A DNA stretch of 64,000 nt from Metridium senile (lineage: Eukaryota; Cnidaria; Anthozoa; Actiniaria; Metridiidae), in NCBI GenBank assembly GCA_949775045.1, contig OX459107.1, forward strand, positions 16,072,328 to 16,136,327, read 5' to 3'. Position numbers and translations under genes: made by a program. Below the pieces are notes generated by a model. It saw only the letters and a program-made list of their open reading frames with translations. It did no database searches and was not told the DNA's origin. Below, in pieces: positions 24,910 to 39,534 of the stretch (its first letter is position 1; each line of letters opens with the position of its first letter).

Positions 24910-25189
24910 GGCGACATGTTTAGAGAAGAAACCCTTGCATTCTCCGAGTGAAATATACCCTCGCAATGACTCGCAGTCCCTCGGGATCGATTTCTAGCTA
25001 GCGGGACTTGCGCGAAGGAATGGGTACAAGTCAAGTTTATTTCCGCCTACCACGATATTATTTTTTTCAATTATTTCTTTCTTTCTTTCGTTCAATTTTG
25101 ATTTATTTCAACTATGCATTTCAGCTTTTATCATTTAATTGTGATTTGGGCAGAAAGTTTGTTTATTTTTATCTATTAATATATTCATT

Positions 25190-25460
25190 CATCTATTCGT
25201 TCATCCATCCATCCATTTTTTCATCCAACCATCCATCCATTCATTAATATATTCATTCATCTATTCATCCATCCATCAATTTATTCATCCAACCATCCAT
25301 TCATTCATTCATCTAACCTCGTTCCCAGGGCCCTCTCCCTTCGTTTATAGGTTATTTCTTGGCCCTTTATATTTAGGTCCCTATAAAGGAGGTTGTCATT
25401 CATCCATCCATCAATTTATTCATCCAGCCAGCCATCCATTCATATATTTATTTTTCCACT
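25190..25460. repeat. CATC/CATT tetranucleotide array
   Basis: CATCCATCCATT repeats upstream of the attractin start, interrupted at about 25310-25400 by non-repeat DNA. Confidence 0.88.
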
Positions 25461-26904
25461 TATATTATCAATTCATCATTTTTATTCATTATCTGATTAT
25501 TAGCTTGCATGTTGATCACCTTTTAATGTCCCAGACCCACAACTTATCCATAATTTGTCTAGAATGATACAGGAAGGTGCTATTTAATTGGCACTTATAT
25601 AACATGGATTCAACTGATGGATATTAATTACACATTATATTAATGCCAAATAGTCAAAATGTGGGATCATTTCCTGTCATTATTGAATTTCAATCTTTTT
25701 TGCCCACGAGAAATACGTTATTATTTGAAAAACATAAAGGCTTTTCCATTGCTGGAGCTTTCCCTTCAATATGGCTACCATTTATTTTTTTAATAAGGAC
25801 TCATTGCCGTCATATTATGTATTTTTTTTTCATTATTTTTTTTCTCATTCATTTGAACCATTTCATTCTTGACAAAAACTATATTTGTTTTAGAAATATA
25901 AAAGCTTTTCAATTGCTGAAGTACTTTTTTCCTTAACTTTTCTCATTCACTTTGCCATTGAACAATCTTTTTATTTGATAAACATTAAGGCTTTTCCAGG
26001 ATGTTGAGGTTCTCCTATCACTTATGGCCATTGGTATATATATAAGGACTCATAGCAATAATTTCAAACACTTTCTTTTTAATTTTGTACACAAGCATGC
26101 GTCACATCCAGACTTTTTCTTGGTTAACTGAGAAAAATTCAGGATGTGATGCAGACTAGCTTACATAATTGATTTACCCTGCTAGAGAGATTTTCATATG
26201 AGCGTCAAAGAATTGGCAAACTAATAGTTGTTACTACACTCTGAATCTATTGTTTTCTTTTGTTCAGTTACCAACAAGTACAAACTAAATAATCGTTTTT
26301 CTTTCATGGTCACTCTAGCAGAGGAAGTTTGTCTGCCCTTCTGCAGGGTATCTACATTTCAACTCAAACCACCCACTAGGCCACCCACAGCCCCTCAAAA
26401 AGATGACAAAGACACAATTTTTATTTACAAATATGAAGTTTATTTTACAATTTTGTCAGGCACATCATTCATCTCCACTTAAGTCATAAATTCTTTCTTT
26501 CTTTTGTAAACGGCAAATAAGAAAATAGCTTTTGTACAAAAATGGTTTTTATTTATATATATTACTAAATCTTACTTTTATATCTACAAAAAACTGGAAA
26601 ATTGTAATAAATACGAACCAATATTTAAACTACTTTTGTTAGTAGTGTTGAACTTTACAAAATGCTTTATACTCCCCCCAAAATGTTTAGTAAACCCAAT
26701 TGTTTTATACAAAAGATGTTGTTGATTTTATTCAAAAACTTTTAAAAATCTTTTTTGCTGCAGTTCTCAATACATAATGTATTATTATAATGTCATGTGA
26801 AAATAATTACTTTTTTTGAAACATGGTTAATGGCAGCATAAACATTTCATTTAAAAAAATGAAACATAATCAACCAAGATATATAATAACTATACAATTT
26901 TGCT

Positions 26905-27062
26905 ATATAGGTGGGCGTACAGTGGCGTATTTTGTTATGGTTCAATTTGCCAACCAACCATTGTTATTAGAACAAAGAAAATAATTAAACAATCCATTTT
27001 TTAAATGGTTGGCAAATTGGCATCACAATACCAACACTTGTAAACACTACGCTCACCTATAA
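26905..27062. mobile_element. fold-back MITE, second copy at 45708-45795
   Basis: TATAGGTGGGCGTA and CTACGCTCACCTATA are inverted ends; CAATTTGCCAACCAACCATTG pairs with AATGGTTGGCAAATTG. The 45708-45795 segment (TTGGTATTGTGATGC, AACAATGGTTGGATGG) is a copy of one arm in a PDCD11 intron. Confidence 0.75.
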
Positions 27063-28962
27063 ATTATCTGATATCACATCAATCAAATAAAATAAACAAA
27101 TGAAGTCATGACATTTTACTTTGTCAAGATAAAATCAATTTCAATTTTGAACAAAATTGATGCAATAAATTATATGTTTCAATGGTATTGAAAACTGCAG
27201 AAAAACTGATATCAATCCTGCCCAAAATACAGTATCCTTGCCTGCTAGAGGTTTGTTTATATTGAATTTTGAACCATTATATTTCACTCTATATAAAGAT
27301 AAACAAACTGACAGGTCATCCTGCTTTCCATAATCACAACTGCAATATTACTTTATAATAATTCTCTCATTGAGATTATATGATATCAAATTAACTTTAA
27401 ATGCTGGCACACATTTCTACATTAAATCACTATAATTTTAAACTATATTTTGAAAATCTTAATTAATAGACATCTCGGAAATTCGCTTCACGGATCATGA
27501 AACAGTAGACCTTTCCCGAATTCGCTTGGATCATCACAAGACAAAGGTTCCAAGCCAAAACTGAGCTTCATTCTTTTATTTATCAAGGCCAACCTTGACT
27601 TGAAATCATTGTTATGTAACCTTCCAATTGAATTTGGAAAAGATCTAAAGATTCAAGTCGCGTGGCTAGTCTAGATAAAATACATTGAATATCTAGATTC
27701 ATCCACTCCATGCAGTCTCGACTGGAATCTCTGGTTTCGTGGTTAGTCATGCAAATTTGGGAAAGGTCAATTATAAACTAACGGTTTTCATTAGAAAAAT
27801 AAACAGTAACAAAGCCATGTCTGCTACCATTTGTTTTTTCAATAAACAACTTTTGAAAATATTAATTTTTTATAATCATAACAAAGTTGTGGTTTAGCTC
27901 CTTGCTGGTAGAATCAACCTTTAAGGTTAGCCAAAAAACCTCAGACTAATAAATTAGTAATAATTCCACATATAAACACGTTTTTTATACACGTTACTTA
28001 ATATACTTATTTCAAAAAAATCAGTTGATTGTCTGGCATCTGAATCTAAAATGTTTACTTTTGCACTTCGTAATTAAATACAAAAAAGCACATTTTCAAC
28101 TCGAAACTCATACCCTATATTCTATACTACAAACTATATAATTAAGCTTTTGGTATATTAAAATGTGCTAGCTATGTACTTTGTATCAGATTCAAATGTT
28201 AGATATCAGCCTTTTTTTGTGACATCAAAAAGACACAAAGTATGGTGACCAATATGAATATTTAACTTTTTACCAAGAGTGAAGGGTGAATAAAACTGAT
28301 ATACTCTCTTTAACAGATAAGTGGATGACTTGATGCTACTTTTTTTAACCAATGGAATTAAGATATTTTTTCAAGTGCAGTTTATCCTCTGCATAAACAG
28401 TTCATGGTCTGACTAGCCTCACACACATGAGATACACGTACTATTTTGTTCTGCACAAATATGAGTTAGGTCAGCCTCACCTAGTTAGCAGGAACAACAG
28501 CCAGTAACATTGCCCGACTAGCCTCACATACATGTGAAAACCGTGTTTTGTTTCCACATGGAAATGAGGCTAGTCAGTGTGGAACATAATTCAAATTTGT
28601 CACCATATTTTGATGCAAAAAAAACATGCTACATGTATTATAACTTTGAAAGCTAATACTACCAACAATAACCACAACATACAATATTAATTTATGACGT
28701 TTACCTTTCATACTGATGTACCCGACATTGAAGTCTATAATCAACAATATAATAATAATAATAACTGTTAAATAAGCTGGAATCGTCAACATTTGAGTGA
28801 GATTGTCAATCACAAACAGGAGATAAAAAACTTGAACTTTAAGACAGCTGAAATGCTTTAGTTAATGGAACCATTGTTTTATCAGATAAAGAAGATGCTA
28901 AAATGATAAACACTGTCTAGCTTATTTTCACAAAGTAACATTGTCAAAAATTGCTAGGAATT

Positions 28963-29147
28963 GACCAAATCGGCTAACGCGTTGCTAATGCAAGTTTTCA
29001 CCCAATTTAAAAACTCTGGAAATAAATAATTTTGTTCCAAACATTTTCCACGTGACATTGAAATACATAAGACAAAGGATCTTATTCCCAAAACATTTGA
29101 ATTGGGTGGAAACATACATAGCAACATGTTAGCCATTTTTGTCAATT
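28963..29147. mobile_element. fold-back MITE, intact reference copy
   Basis: AAATCGGCTAACGCGTTGC and TTTTCACCCAATT at the left are inverted as AATTGGGTGGAAAC and ACATAGCAACATGTTAGCC at the right. It explains the split copy at 905-1750. Confidence 0.78.
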
Positions 29148-29212
29148 AATAATCACACAAGCAAAAACTGTCACTAATATCGTAAGCAATTTAGTGATTA
29201 AATAGAAACAGA

Positions 29213-29575
29213 CAAAATGTGACTTATAACATGATTATACCTTGTAAAGTGGAAAATTTTACTGCTCATAAAAACATTATTTGCGCAAGCTGGCAAACAT
29301 ATGCTTCAAGCTAAATACTCAACGCATTAAACTCAAGACAACAGCTGTAAAACACTCCTTTGTTGACTCAAAAATAATGTGACTTATGACATGATTATAC
29401 CTTGTAAAGTATAAATGTTTACTGCTCATAAAAACATTGTTTGTGCAAGCTGGTCAACATTATGCTTCAAGCTAAAAACTCATCGCATTAAATTTAAGAC
29501 AACTACAGCTTAAACACTCAACGCATTAAACTCAAGACAGCTACCTTAAAACGTTCCTTTGTTGACCAAATCAAC
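29213..29575. repeat. tandem duplication, about 170 bp, two units
   Basis: AATGTGACTTATRACATGA, ATACCTTGTAAAGT and AAAAACATTRTTTG recur once, then ACTCAACGCATTAAACTCAA repeats again. Confidence 0.8.
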
Positions 29576-31153
29576 CTATCCTCTGATATGGGATTTTAAA
29601 CCACACTGACTCATATCATTCCAAGTATAAATAGTACAGCACACTATGCCGTCTTCTCCACTCTATTAACTTTCAAAGGCTCTGTTTTTCTCTCTTAATA
29701 CAAGAAGCCTGGAGATTTGATTTGCTAAATATTCTGTATAAATAATATTATTATAAACCAACAATAAAATCAAGAAAAAAGTAATTTTAATGCTCATTTT
29801 TGCTACAATATTTTAGTCAATTGGAATGAAACTTTTAACTAAAGGTAATAAAATCGCCGTATTTTCATATTTTTGAACGCTTTGATTCTGAAAAATCCTT
29901 TTCTTTTATATTAATCAATAATGAAAACTGTTACAGTAATTCTAAATGTTTTGTGATCTCAGATTTTACAAAAACTTCTAGTTGTTCAATCAGATTTTCT
30001 CGGCTGTAGATCAACATGAAAATTTCAGTAATTAGTCAAAGTACATCCAGAAACAATGGTAACAAATTATAAATTGCTTCAACTTTAAGAAAAATATCTA
30101 TAAGAAAATTTTAGTTTAGTTTATCACTCATTTATGCACTCATTCTTCCATTCATGTATTCACTCACTTTTCCACTCATTTATTCATTCACACCCATTCA
30201 TTTTCTATATTATCGACACACAGTGCATTTTTGATAATACAAATACTTTGTCAATGTCTCACTCAACTTTACAAGTTTCTCACACTATAAAGATTTAAAA
30301 TAGATATATAATATATATAACAAAATGTATTAAATGCAAATAGTCTCTAAATTGACTCTCAGACTGACAGAACATTTTGTTATAGCTAGTATAACATATC
30401 AAGTGGCCGTTCTTCGCATAACCCTCAAAAGTCTACCACAAAAAGATTTATAACAGCACAAGACAACCAAATTGTCAGTGTCAGTCTGTCACACAAAGTC
30501 TGCTTTTAAGGAGTAAGCAGTGTAAAACAATGGCTCAGAAATGATTCTTCTTTGGGCCAAATAGTAGATGACATAATATTTTATAAAATAGAGATAATTA
30601 GCCCTTTGAGTTTTAGTCTGATCTTAAGAGTGGACTCCACAAAGCACTGTAGGCCAAATCATGTAATGTGTCACTCTTAACATTACTTTGAATTCCAATC
30701 CATTGTGATTTGTCTGTCTGTTCGTCTGTCTGTCCGTCTGTCTGTCCGTCTGTCCATCTGTCCGTCCGTCCGTCCGTTATGTATCTCAATTTCACATGGA
30801 AATGTAGCAAAAACGTTTTACACTAAAAGGTTTTTGTCTTAAGACATTTTGAATCAAATCTTCTCTAGCCCACAATAATTTCTCTCTGAATTTTTTGAAA
30901 ATTAGAATTGATTGGAAATGTGCATGGAACACTTTTTTTGATTTGACCTACGGCTAGCGAAAACCAAAACATTTGAAAGGAAATTATTCTATGTAACAAA
31001 CATCACCCTTAAAAGAGCCCCTTGATATTACCAATGTTTCTGGAAAAGTCTTCATGGAAATAAGTTTCTTCCTTGCAATGTCTGGTGTAGATAGTACTAC
31101 CATGGGATGATGTACTGGTATTTTTCATTACTTCCATTTAACCCAAGATGGCT

Positions 31154-32837
31154 TTAGATGTTAAGGTTGATATCTGAATCTTTAAAGCCTGGCGTTGTGT
31201 TTGCAGTAGCCTTCAGTACTGATTCAACAAAGGCTGTCGTATGACCAGCAACAATATGATTACCTGGAATAAACCAAACATGAATGTGTGAGTTATTCTA
31301 TGTGGTAATATTCATTTATTGTTTGTAACATTATAAATTGTTATTTTGAAGAAATAGAAAACGAGGCAGTGTGCTCTATCGATTTAAAGAGCACTTGGGA
31401 ATTTTAAGAAGACTTGAGAAGCGTTGAGAAGCACTCCGCTATGCGTCATGCTTCTCCTAGCGCTTCACACATGTCTTCTTAAAATTCCTGCGTGCTCTAT
31501 AACTCGATAGAGCAAGCTGTCAAGTTTTCTATTTCTTCAATAGAACATGCAGGAATTTAAAGAAGATGAGAGAAGAGTTAGGACAAGCATTATGAGTAGC
31601 GGAATGCTTCTCAGCGCTTCTCAAGTCTTCTTAAGAATACCAAGTGTTCTTTAACTAGAGCACTGCTGCCAAGTTTTTTATCAAAATATTTTTGACTAAA
31701 AATATAATACAAGTATAAAATTATCATAATGCCATGTATAATACAAACACTAGTTTTAAACTCTATTGAAACATTTTGAAAAAAGGTCATGTCATTCTTA
31801 CCCACTGAGTCCTGGATCAGTTTCTCGACTTTGTTGCTCAAATTTCCAGTAATTGTAAAGCCTTGTGTATCTCTTACAATCTCCTTCTTGACTTGATCTA
31901 TCAGAGATATCAACCGCTCTGTGAAATACAAAATAGTTGTAATGAAAATGAAAATGGGAATAGCTGGATGAATAGACTGTGATGACGATGATGGTGGTGA
32001 TGATAATGATCTGACATGTCTTCTAACCATCATACATCATTGTCATCATCATCATCACCATCAAAAGGCTATTACTACTACTATAATTCAAAAACTAAGA
32101 TAATTACCACTATCGTCATTATAATTTGGTCATTATCATACATCATTGTCATCATCTTCATAATCATAATTATCATCATCATAATCGCCATCATTATTAT
32201 TATCACCACAACAAGATTATTGTCATTATCATCATCAAAACCATAATTACATGTATCATCATTATAATCACCATCATTATTATCGCCACAACTAAAATCA
32301 TTATCACGATCATCATCATTATCATAATTAAGTTCATCATCATTATACATAATTGCCATCATCATCATAATCACCACAACCCAGATTTTTGTCATTATCA
32401 TCGTCATTATCATCATCATTATCTCCATCATTATTATCGCCACAACTAAGATCATAATCATGATTATCATCGCCATCATTATCACCACAACTAAGATCAT
32501 CATCATCATCATCATCATCATTATCATCATAATAGCCATCATTATCATCATCATCATTATCATCATAATAGCCATCATTGTCATCATCATCATCATCATC
32601 ATCATTATCATCATAATAGCCATCATTATCATCATCATCATTATCATCATCATTATCATCATAATAGCCATCATTATCATCATCATTATCATCATCATTA
32701 TCATCATAATAGCCATCATTATCATCATCATTATCATCATTATCATCATAATAGCCATCATTATCATCATCATCATCATTATCATCATTATCATCATAAT
32801 AGCCATCATTATCATCATCATTATCATCATCATCATT

Positions 32838-32869
<32 letters not shown>

Positions 32870-35800
32870 AATAGCCATCATTATCATCATCATCATCATT
32901 ACCATCATAATAGCCATCATTATCACCACAACTAAGATCATTATCATCATCATCATCGTCGTGATTAAGAACATCATCATCATCATTATACATCATTGTC
33001 ATCATCATCACCACTATCACCACAACCATCATTAGTTTAAAATATCAAATAATAAGACATACTGTGTTCTAGCTCTAATCCATGCAGCTTCAGCTTGTTG
33101 GATTCATGCTGAGCCTTCTTCTTAAGTCTGCAAGCCCTGTTGGAAGTAACAATAACAGCAATGTTGAGAATGATAGTTTATCCTGGCTGTACAGACGTAT
33201 CAGCAAACGAGACAATCAAAAAATAACAAAGCGCTTTTTATATTATCAATATCATAACTCATGCTGCTTCTGCCTTTTTTATTTTTTTGGTAGTTTTTTT
33301 AATTTTTTCATGTTCTTTGTTTTTGTTTTGTGTGTGTGTGTGCGTGTGTGTATTTCTTTGATGTTGTAATTGTTTAAGGACTGCACAAAAACTAAACACC
33401 TAATTGATTCAAAAAAAATATCTAAAAACATATCTAAACTCACTTAGAACAATAATAAACAACTTCATTATAATTAAAATAGCATTCACAAAAATTAGAT
33501 ACATATTATCGTTGCCCACTTGTTTTGATATTAATAACCATGCACAAGTGCTTGTCGACACGTTTGTAAAAAAAACAACAGATCTTTAAGCAAAACAAAT
33601 TTGTAAACCACTTAGGGCTACTTTTAATCAACAGTGAGTTAAAAAGACTAGAGTGTTTAAGATTGTTTGTGTTAAGCATGCATGCTGGTATGTTACCAAT
33701 CTGTTAACCACTAAACATGTTGACCAATCGTTAAAACACTTATCAGCTCTTAACAAGATAGGTTTCTAATGATGGTTAATAACATACACTTCAGTAGAAT
33801 ATCAAAACAATTTTAAGCAATCAAAGTTATGATTAAATTGCACTATTTCCATACTAGATAAGTAGAATAAAAATGGAATAATAGAGTATTTAAAAATTCA
33901 TCTTTTAGATAAGCTTGAAGTTAAAAACATTCAAAAATTATGAGAAGAATTCAGAAATTTCTTAATATGAAAATGTTAGTAATTAGCAAATAAGAGAGAA
34001 AAAACGTTTCCTCATGAATTCCGCTGACATAACTTGAAGAGGAAGTTCAAAATTCTGAATTTTAAGTTTCCTTAGTATTAAAATTTTGAATGAGAATGCA
34101 AACGCAAAATTGTTGATCCAGTTGATTGTAATTTTAAGTTGAAAAACATTGAACATTTTCACAAAAATCAAAAATTTTAAAGCTGAAAATCTAAAATAGA
34201 AATTAGATTTTCAGCTTTAAATTTTTTTTATAGAGAATGCTGTTTTCAAATATTTAATAATTTGTTTTTAACATTTGGAGTTTTAATTCTTCTTTTTTTT
34301 ATATATATATAGACTACATTTTAAGGATGAAATAATAATACAAAATTCATGTTTTTTATCTTAAAATGTCTGGCTGGCTTTACAACAGATTATTTTCAAT
34401 AACATCAATAAAAAAAGTTTGAATATTAGAAAAAGCAAAATATTTAAAATCATTTAAAACAAAAATATATAAGTATTTGTTTTAAAATACATCAATAAAA
34501 AAAATATAACTTCCAGGTATTAAATTGTAAAAAGAATATCAAAAATTTCAACATTTTGGCTCCAAAATAATATCAAATATATAATTGATAGTAAACAAAT
34601 TGGTTCGAGTGGTATTATTTGGGGAATATAATGGTTTAAAGTTATTCTATTTTTATTCTGGTCACGTGCTTTTGTTATTGTTTTAATCGTCTCCCGGGTT
34701 ATAACTTCGCTTTGGTAGATTTTTTTTACTTTGTCTGCGTGAAGAAAAATAGCTAGAATATTCTAGAAAAACGTTTTGCTCTCTGCACAGGTGCCCCGAG
34801 TGCAGCCTTCAAAATAACTCGAAACTCAATGGCTCGCAGCAACGAACAAAGTTGCCAGCTATGCGAAAATTGAAACTTTGAAATCGAACCCATTTCAAAT
34901 AAATAATAAAATTTACTCTAAATAAACAATAAAAATGACATATTTTCTTGTTTGAACACGTTAAGTAAATACAAAGCGGAGAGCAAACAACTTTGAAAGA
35001 AACATGTAGTTTTAAGAATATCTCGTGCCAGTGACCTTGGAAATGTCCTTGGAATAAATTAACCTAAAGGACTACATGCAATCGCATTCATAATCTCAAA
35101 TTAGCGATATAACTAAACTGCAAAATATCAATAAATCGAGACGATCAATAAAAGCTTTATGTAAACAACATAATTCCCATGAGATTTAATTTTCTATTAT
35201 GGCCGACACGAGTGCAGCTAAAGTTGCATAACAATAAGAAAAAAACTTGTACAATATCAAAAAAAAACTTAAAAACAAACCTGGATGCTAGCTTGTTCTT
35301 CTCTTTCTTGGATTTATTTCTTGCAGTTATTGGCAGAGAATGAATAGGCTTGAGATCTGTAATAATTTTTGTCAATCGGTTGAGCTCGCGACTGATTTCC
35401 AGCAACTTTCTAGGATTTGGGTTCATGTCTTCCAAATCCCCCCTTCTCCCCTTGCGCTGTTTTGCAGGGACTTCTAAACTATCCCTCGCATGACTATCAT
35501 CATAATAGTCATCATCACTGTCAAGCTCTTCGTCCGCGGACTCTTCCCGAATAACAGCAAGATGGTCGTCCTCGATTGAGGAGCTCTCGCTTGAAGTTCT
35601 ACGGTGGTTTGTTGGTACAGTCAAGTCGCTATATCCTGTCGAGTTGTTAGGAACAATATTGGGATTTTGGTTGTTCGACTTAGCTTCAAGATAAGCTATT
35701 TTTTTCATGAGATCCGAATGTTTTAGCTCGATAGTTTCGGTGGGTTCCTGTTTGATTTTCGGAGTAGACGAAACATTTGTTCCTGAAGAGACGATCGATT

Positions 35801-36453
35801 CTTGCTCGATGGCCCCGCATTTTTCACTGTTTAAACCCTTTTGAAAATTCTCTCCACCATGGTAGTTTCTATTACCAGTTCTTGTAGAAGAGAACGCTTT
35901 CTCCTTAATCAAATCCGTGTTTTCTGGTCCATTAATTCGTATCTTTATATCGCAAGACGAACTGGTTCCTGTAGAAGGTCGCTCGGAGTCAGATCGTGTA
36001 GCTATCCGATGCAAACGCTCCATTTCTGGGTTTATCAAAGGAGATGTTGATCTCTGATTGTTTAGTTCAGCAAGCGTAGGACCTTGTGTTTTACATCCAA
36101 AATCATTATTGTCTGATTTGAAGAACTCCTGTTCCATTTCCCAGTCCAAACCGAACGGGGACAGTGCCTGAAAGTCGTCCCAAGAATCTGAACATGGCTG
36201 ATATTGCGACCCGTCTGACATTGGATCTTCATCGAAAGGACTTCCCTGACTGTTGAAATTTTCCAAATCCAACGATGGAAACATGTTAAAGGATTCCTGG
36301 GAGGTTGTCCCCACTTCCAGAGGAAGCTGAAAGAAAAAATATCCACCATGAGAACCTGGTGCACGAACAAGAACACACCATAACAAACAACCAAAATACA
36401 CACTATAAACATTTTTTCTAACTTACTAGAGAGAATTCTAAGCCCTTATGCAT
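31154..36453 (-). CDS. CREBRF: CREBRF-type bZIP regulator (CREB3 regulatory factor), complete
   Basis: Vertebrate CREBRF is a nuclear bZIP-like protein that promotes turnover of CREB3 and acts in stress and nutrient responses. Coding exons: 36453-36427, 36326-35281, 33136-33063, 31918-31802, 31263-31154 (stop TAA at 31156-31154), giving 457 residues against 639 in human. All borders are GT-AG and the phases close. The N-terminal two thirds are acidic and Ser-rich, with a SUMO-type IKQE near an EPTE. The conserved C-terminal third starts near [17 protein letters not shown], continues [20 protein letters not shown] and [12 protein letters not shown] (bZIP signature N-x2-A-x3-CR), then an atypical leucine-poor coil, and ends with [12 protein letters not shown], matching the vertebrate AGQT.EFVNQVL. 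The ATG at 36453 is the first in frame after a short exon; no in-frame stop was found just upstream, so the 5' end is less certain. Confidence 0.94.
31348..31680. repeat. long palindrome in the last CREBRF intron plus a third arm
   Basis: GAAATAGAAAAC and GAGCACTTGGGAATTTTAAG pair with their inverses ending at 31545. Mismatches follow GCAC at 31392, GAC at 31411 and GCAC at 31432. A diverged further arm follows at 31550-31680. Confidence 0.82.
32030..33030. repeat. ATC/ATT microsatellite with a 30-50 bp higher-order unit
   Basis: ATCATCATT runs punctuated by CATAATAGCCATCATT about every 40-60 bases and by CACAACTAAGATCAT. It fills the CREBRF intron between exons 3 and 4 and mimics long D/N or I/M proteins. 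Confidence 0.93.
33063..35480 (-). CDS. CREBRF: CREBRF conserved basic/zipper region (end of exon 2 and exon 3)
   Basis: The bZIP basic region is split by an intron after LASR: exon 2 ends TCCAG and exon 3 opens GGCTTGCAGACTTAAG, restoring R-A-C-R-L-K-K-K. Human CREBRF has the same residues here ([18 protein letters not shown]). The 2.1-kb intron between them is AT-rich; I see no gene or clear repeat in it. Confidence 0.93.
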
Positions 36454-38560
36454 AAAAGATTGTTTCTTTTCTTGTTCCCTTGATGTAATTTTTGTAAAAT
36501 CCAGTTGAATTTGTAGCTTTAAAAGCAGAAACTGATCGGGAAAGCTATAGCTGTGTTTTGTTATTGTTTTAGCTGGGAGCCTAGAATCACGAGACTGCCG
36601 ATGTCATTATATAGATTTTCAACCAATCACAGCGTTGTCCTTGGCCCCGTATACCACGCCCCCTTGGATTAAGCGGTGACCGTACAGCGGGATAAACATT
36701 CAAGCTATGTCGACACAATTTGCTCTCAAAAACGTCCAAAAACTTATACTTAAAACCAAAAAGTCAGACTAACCAATAGGAAAATATCCTCACCAATCTT
36801 CACCGTCGAAATAATTACAAATTTGCGCCAAAAAGACCAAATTTAAGACCATGGTTTATATAATTGGACACTCCGGTTTTTCACTTGACGTAGTGATCTA
36901 TTTTTAACTCCCCCATATTAGGTAAACAATTGTTACACACCCCCACAGTTGACCAATCAGAGTAAAAAGGAAAAGGCTATGACGTCAATGAATACGATAT
37001 CAGAACGGAGGTGTTCACACAGTCACGTACTTGTGAATACAGGCTTTAGGACCTGTAAATCTGGTTTTTATCAACCAAACTATATATTACAGTTTCCCAG
37101 TAAAAAGTTGAATAAAAAAGAAATAATCAGCTAATTTTTAAAGTAAAATATAATAAAATAAATATTGAATATTTTGAAAATTATGAATCCAAATATTATG
37201 AGTCAGCAAATTTATGCAGGAAAATATTTCAAATATACATTAATTTAAATTAATTTTCCCACTCAATTTTTGATAACTTAACATCAAAATAGAATATGTT
37301 ATGACAATAATAGCTATATCTATTAAAGCACTATTATTTACGACACAAAAAAATTTTCATATTAATATTTATTATTTTTGATACAAGTAATTATATCACA
37401 CAGTCCAAAGTTCATTTTCTCCTGAATTTTATAAAATTCCTCTGTCGAAAAATGCTGAATCATGCATCAATCACATGTATTTATTTAAAATCAGCTCCAA
37501 TTTTTAAAACCTTTTCTAAAAATATGTTTAATGCGAAAGCATATAAACAAACTAATGTTGTTGGTCAAATAGCCATCTTTATATTTTCCTTTTCATTTGA
37601 AATCAGCTTTGTAAACACTAATAACTAAAAATAAATAATATTTATTTCCAAAATTATCTATAAAATATTAAAATAGGATAGATATCCTACGGTTTGTTTA
37701 CAGTTACACCAGAAAATTTTCAGGTTTCCTTAGTAGGCAGAATGATATCCTGGTCAAATGTTGAACAAATTCATCACTAAAATATTAACATTTCAATAAT
37801 ATTAATAATAATGTTAGAATACAATTAAAAATAAATGTTTAATTTTGTTGGTAAGAAAAGTTGTGATAAGAAAATAACGAGAAACCAATACTTGTTCTAA
37901 GTACACAATAAATGATAATTGTAAAGTGAAGTAACAATTCAGAAATGCAGGAACTCTTACAAGAATGTTTAAATATTGAGTTCAAAAAATATAAAATTCA
38001 CATCATTATCAACTACAAAAAATAAAAAACATCTAGAATTTGAACACATGAAGATAAATTCCAATCTCCAAGTGATCATGTATTATTGTATTTTATATAA
38101 ACCAAAAAACTTTTTATGTAAAATTGAATAAATGATATTTTAACTTGTAAAATTATCGTACGTTTTACGTGTGTTAAAATACAACATTTCTCAGCAGCGG
38201 AATTCCTTGAGTAACACTGTTACTTATCTAATCAAATCAATTATTAAAAAAATACTATCTATATTTGTCTTGCAAGCTCATAAATTAATTATAATACCTA
38301 GAATCAAAAATAGTTTTACAAAAATCTTCTAACAAAACAATATATCCTATAATAATGAGAGTCAGCGAGAGCATACATGTATACAATCTTTAAGAATTTG
38401 TAGGATTTATAGGCGTCCACAACAATTTACAGATAGTGTTGGAATGAGGAAGTTAAAACATAAAGCACATATTTAATTACTTCCTGAAACGATAAGCCAA
38501 GCATAATACTGAACTTCTGCGTCAAGTATCCGGGTAATATATTATCTTAACTGATAAAAT
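36454..38560. other. upstream of CREBRF, no gene seen
   Basis: AT-rich DNA. The CREBRF promoter and 5' UTR are expected near 36454-36700 (a CCAAT-like CCAATCAC at 36622), but no start site can be fixed. Nothing else was recognised. Confidence 0.5.
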
Positions 38561-38569
38561 TCCAACCAT

Positions 38570-39190
38570 AAGGTAATAGAACGAAATTTGTAAAAAATGT
38601 TAACTCAATTTTACTGACATTTGAGCTTTAGCTGTTTGTCGGAGTGTAACAAATTCGATTCTATTACCCTATCGTTTATATCAAACACCGACGCAGCCTA
38701 TACTAGTTTACTCACTAGTTTCTATTTCTATTTTTTACGGTGTTACAAATTTCATTCTATTACCTATCGTTTATATCAAACACCGACGCAGCCTATACTA
38801 GTTTACTCGCTAGTTTCTATTTCTATTTTTTACGGTGTTACAAATTTCATTCTATTACCTATCGTTTATATCAAACACCGACGCAGCCTATACTAGTTTA
38901 CTCGCTAGTTTCTATTTCTATTTTTTACGGTGTTACAAATTTCATTCTATTACCTATCGTTTATATCAAACACCGACGCAGCCTATACTAGTTTACTTGC
39001 TAGTTTCTATTTTTTACGGTGTTATAAATTTCACTCTATTATCAATCGTTTATATCAAACACCGACGCAGCCTATACTAGTTTACTTGCTAGTTTCTATT
39101 TTTTACGTTGTTATAAATTTCACTCAATTATCAATCCTTTATATCAAACACCGACGCAGCCTATACTAGTTTACTCATTAGTTTCCATTG
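38570..39190. repeat. 95-bp tandem array
   Basis: About five units of TTTTTACGGTGTTACAAAT, CATTCTATTACCTATCG, CCGACGCAGCCTATAC and TAGTTTACTCGCTAG, period 95, shrinking to about 89 at the right. The same unit is dispersed at 11.5, 12.2 and 39.6 kb. Confidence 0.93.
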
Positions 39191-39534
39191 ATTAAATTTC
39201 AGCTCCGTAGCAAAAACCAAAACACATTAAAACACTCTTGTTTTTTCTACAAGACCAACACTTGTAGGTTGATCAAACCAGCACGATAGTTAGTAACTTT
39301 GTTTTTAATTCAGTCAATAATTTTCAGTCATAACAATCAATAATATCTACAGATTTCATTCAATATTGATATAAAGGAGATATCAATACAGCTACTTGAC
39401 AAATTTACTCTTCATTGTAGCATGTCTCTTCTACATTAATATGAATCAACATAAGAGTTATGTGTACAGAATAATGATTAGTTGTGGTACGTGTGAGTGG
39501 AGAACTTGACTGGTCACTGATAATAATGGAAACT

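Larger units (their letters stand above)
25640..31150. other. region between CREBRF stop and attractin start
   Basis: About 5.5 kb with no convincing exon. It contains diverged repeats near 25690-26040 (AAGGCTTTTCCA, AAGGACTCAT), palindromes at 26905-27062 and 28410-28575, a MITE at 28963-29147, a 170-bp duplication at 29213-29575 and a GTCT run at 30715-30776. Part of it may be CREBRF 3' UTR. Confidence 0.6.

Noticed and set aside
25643..25936. 97-codon plus-strand frame
   Set aside because: Phe/Ile-rich translation of a diverged tandem repeat with no gene-like motif.
32081..33035. Met/Ile-rich and Asp-rich frames of 190-300 codons
   Set aside because: ATC/ATT microsatellite in a CREBRF intron.
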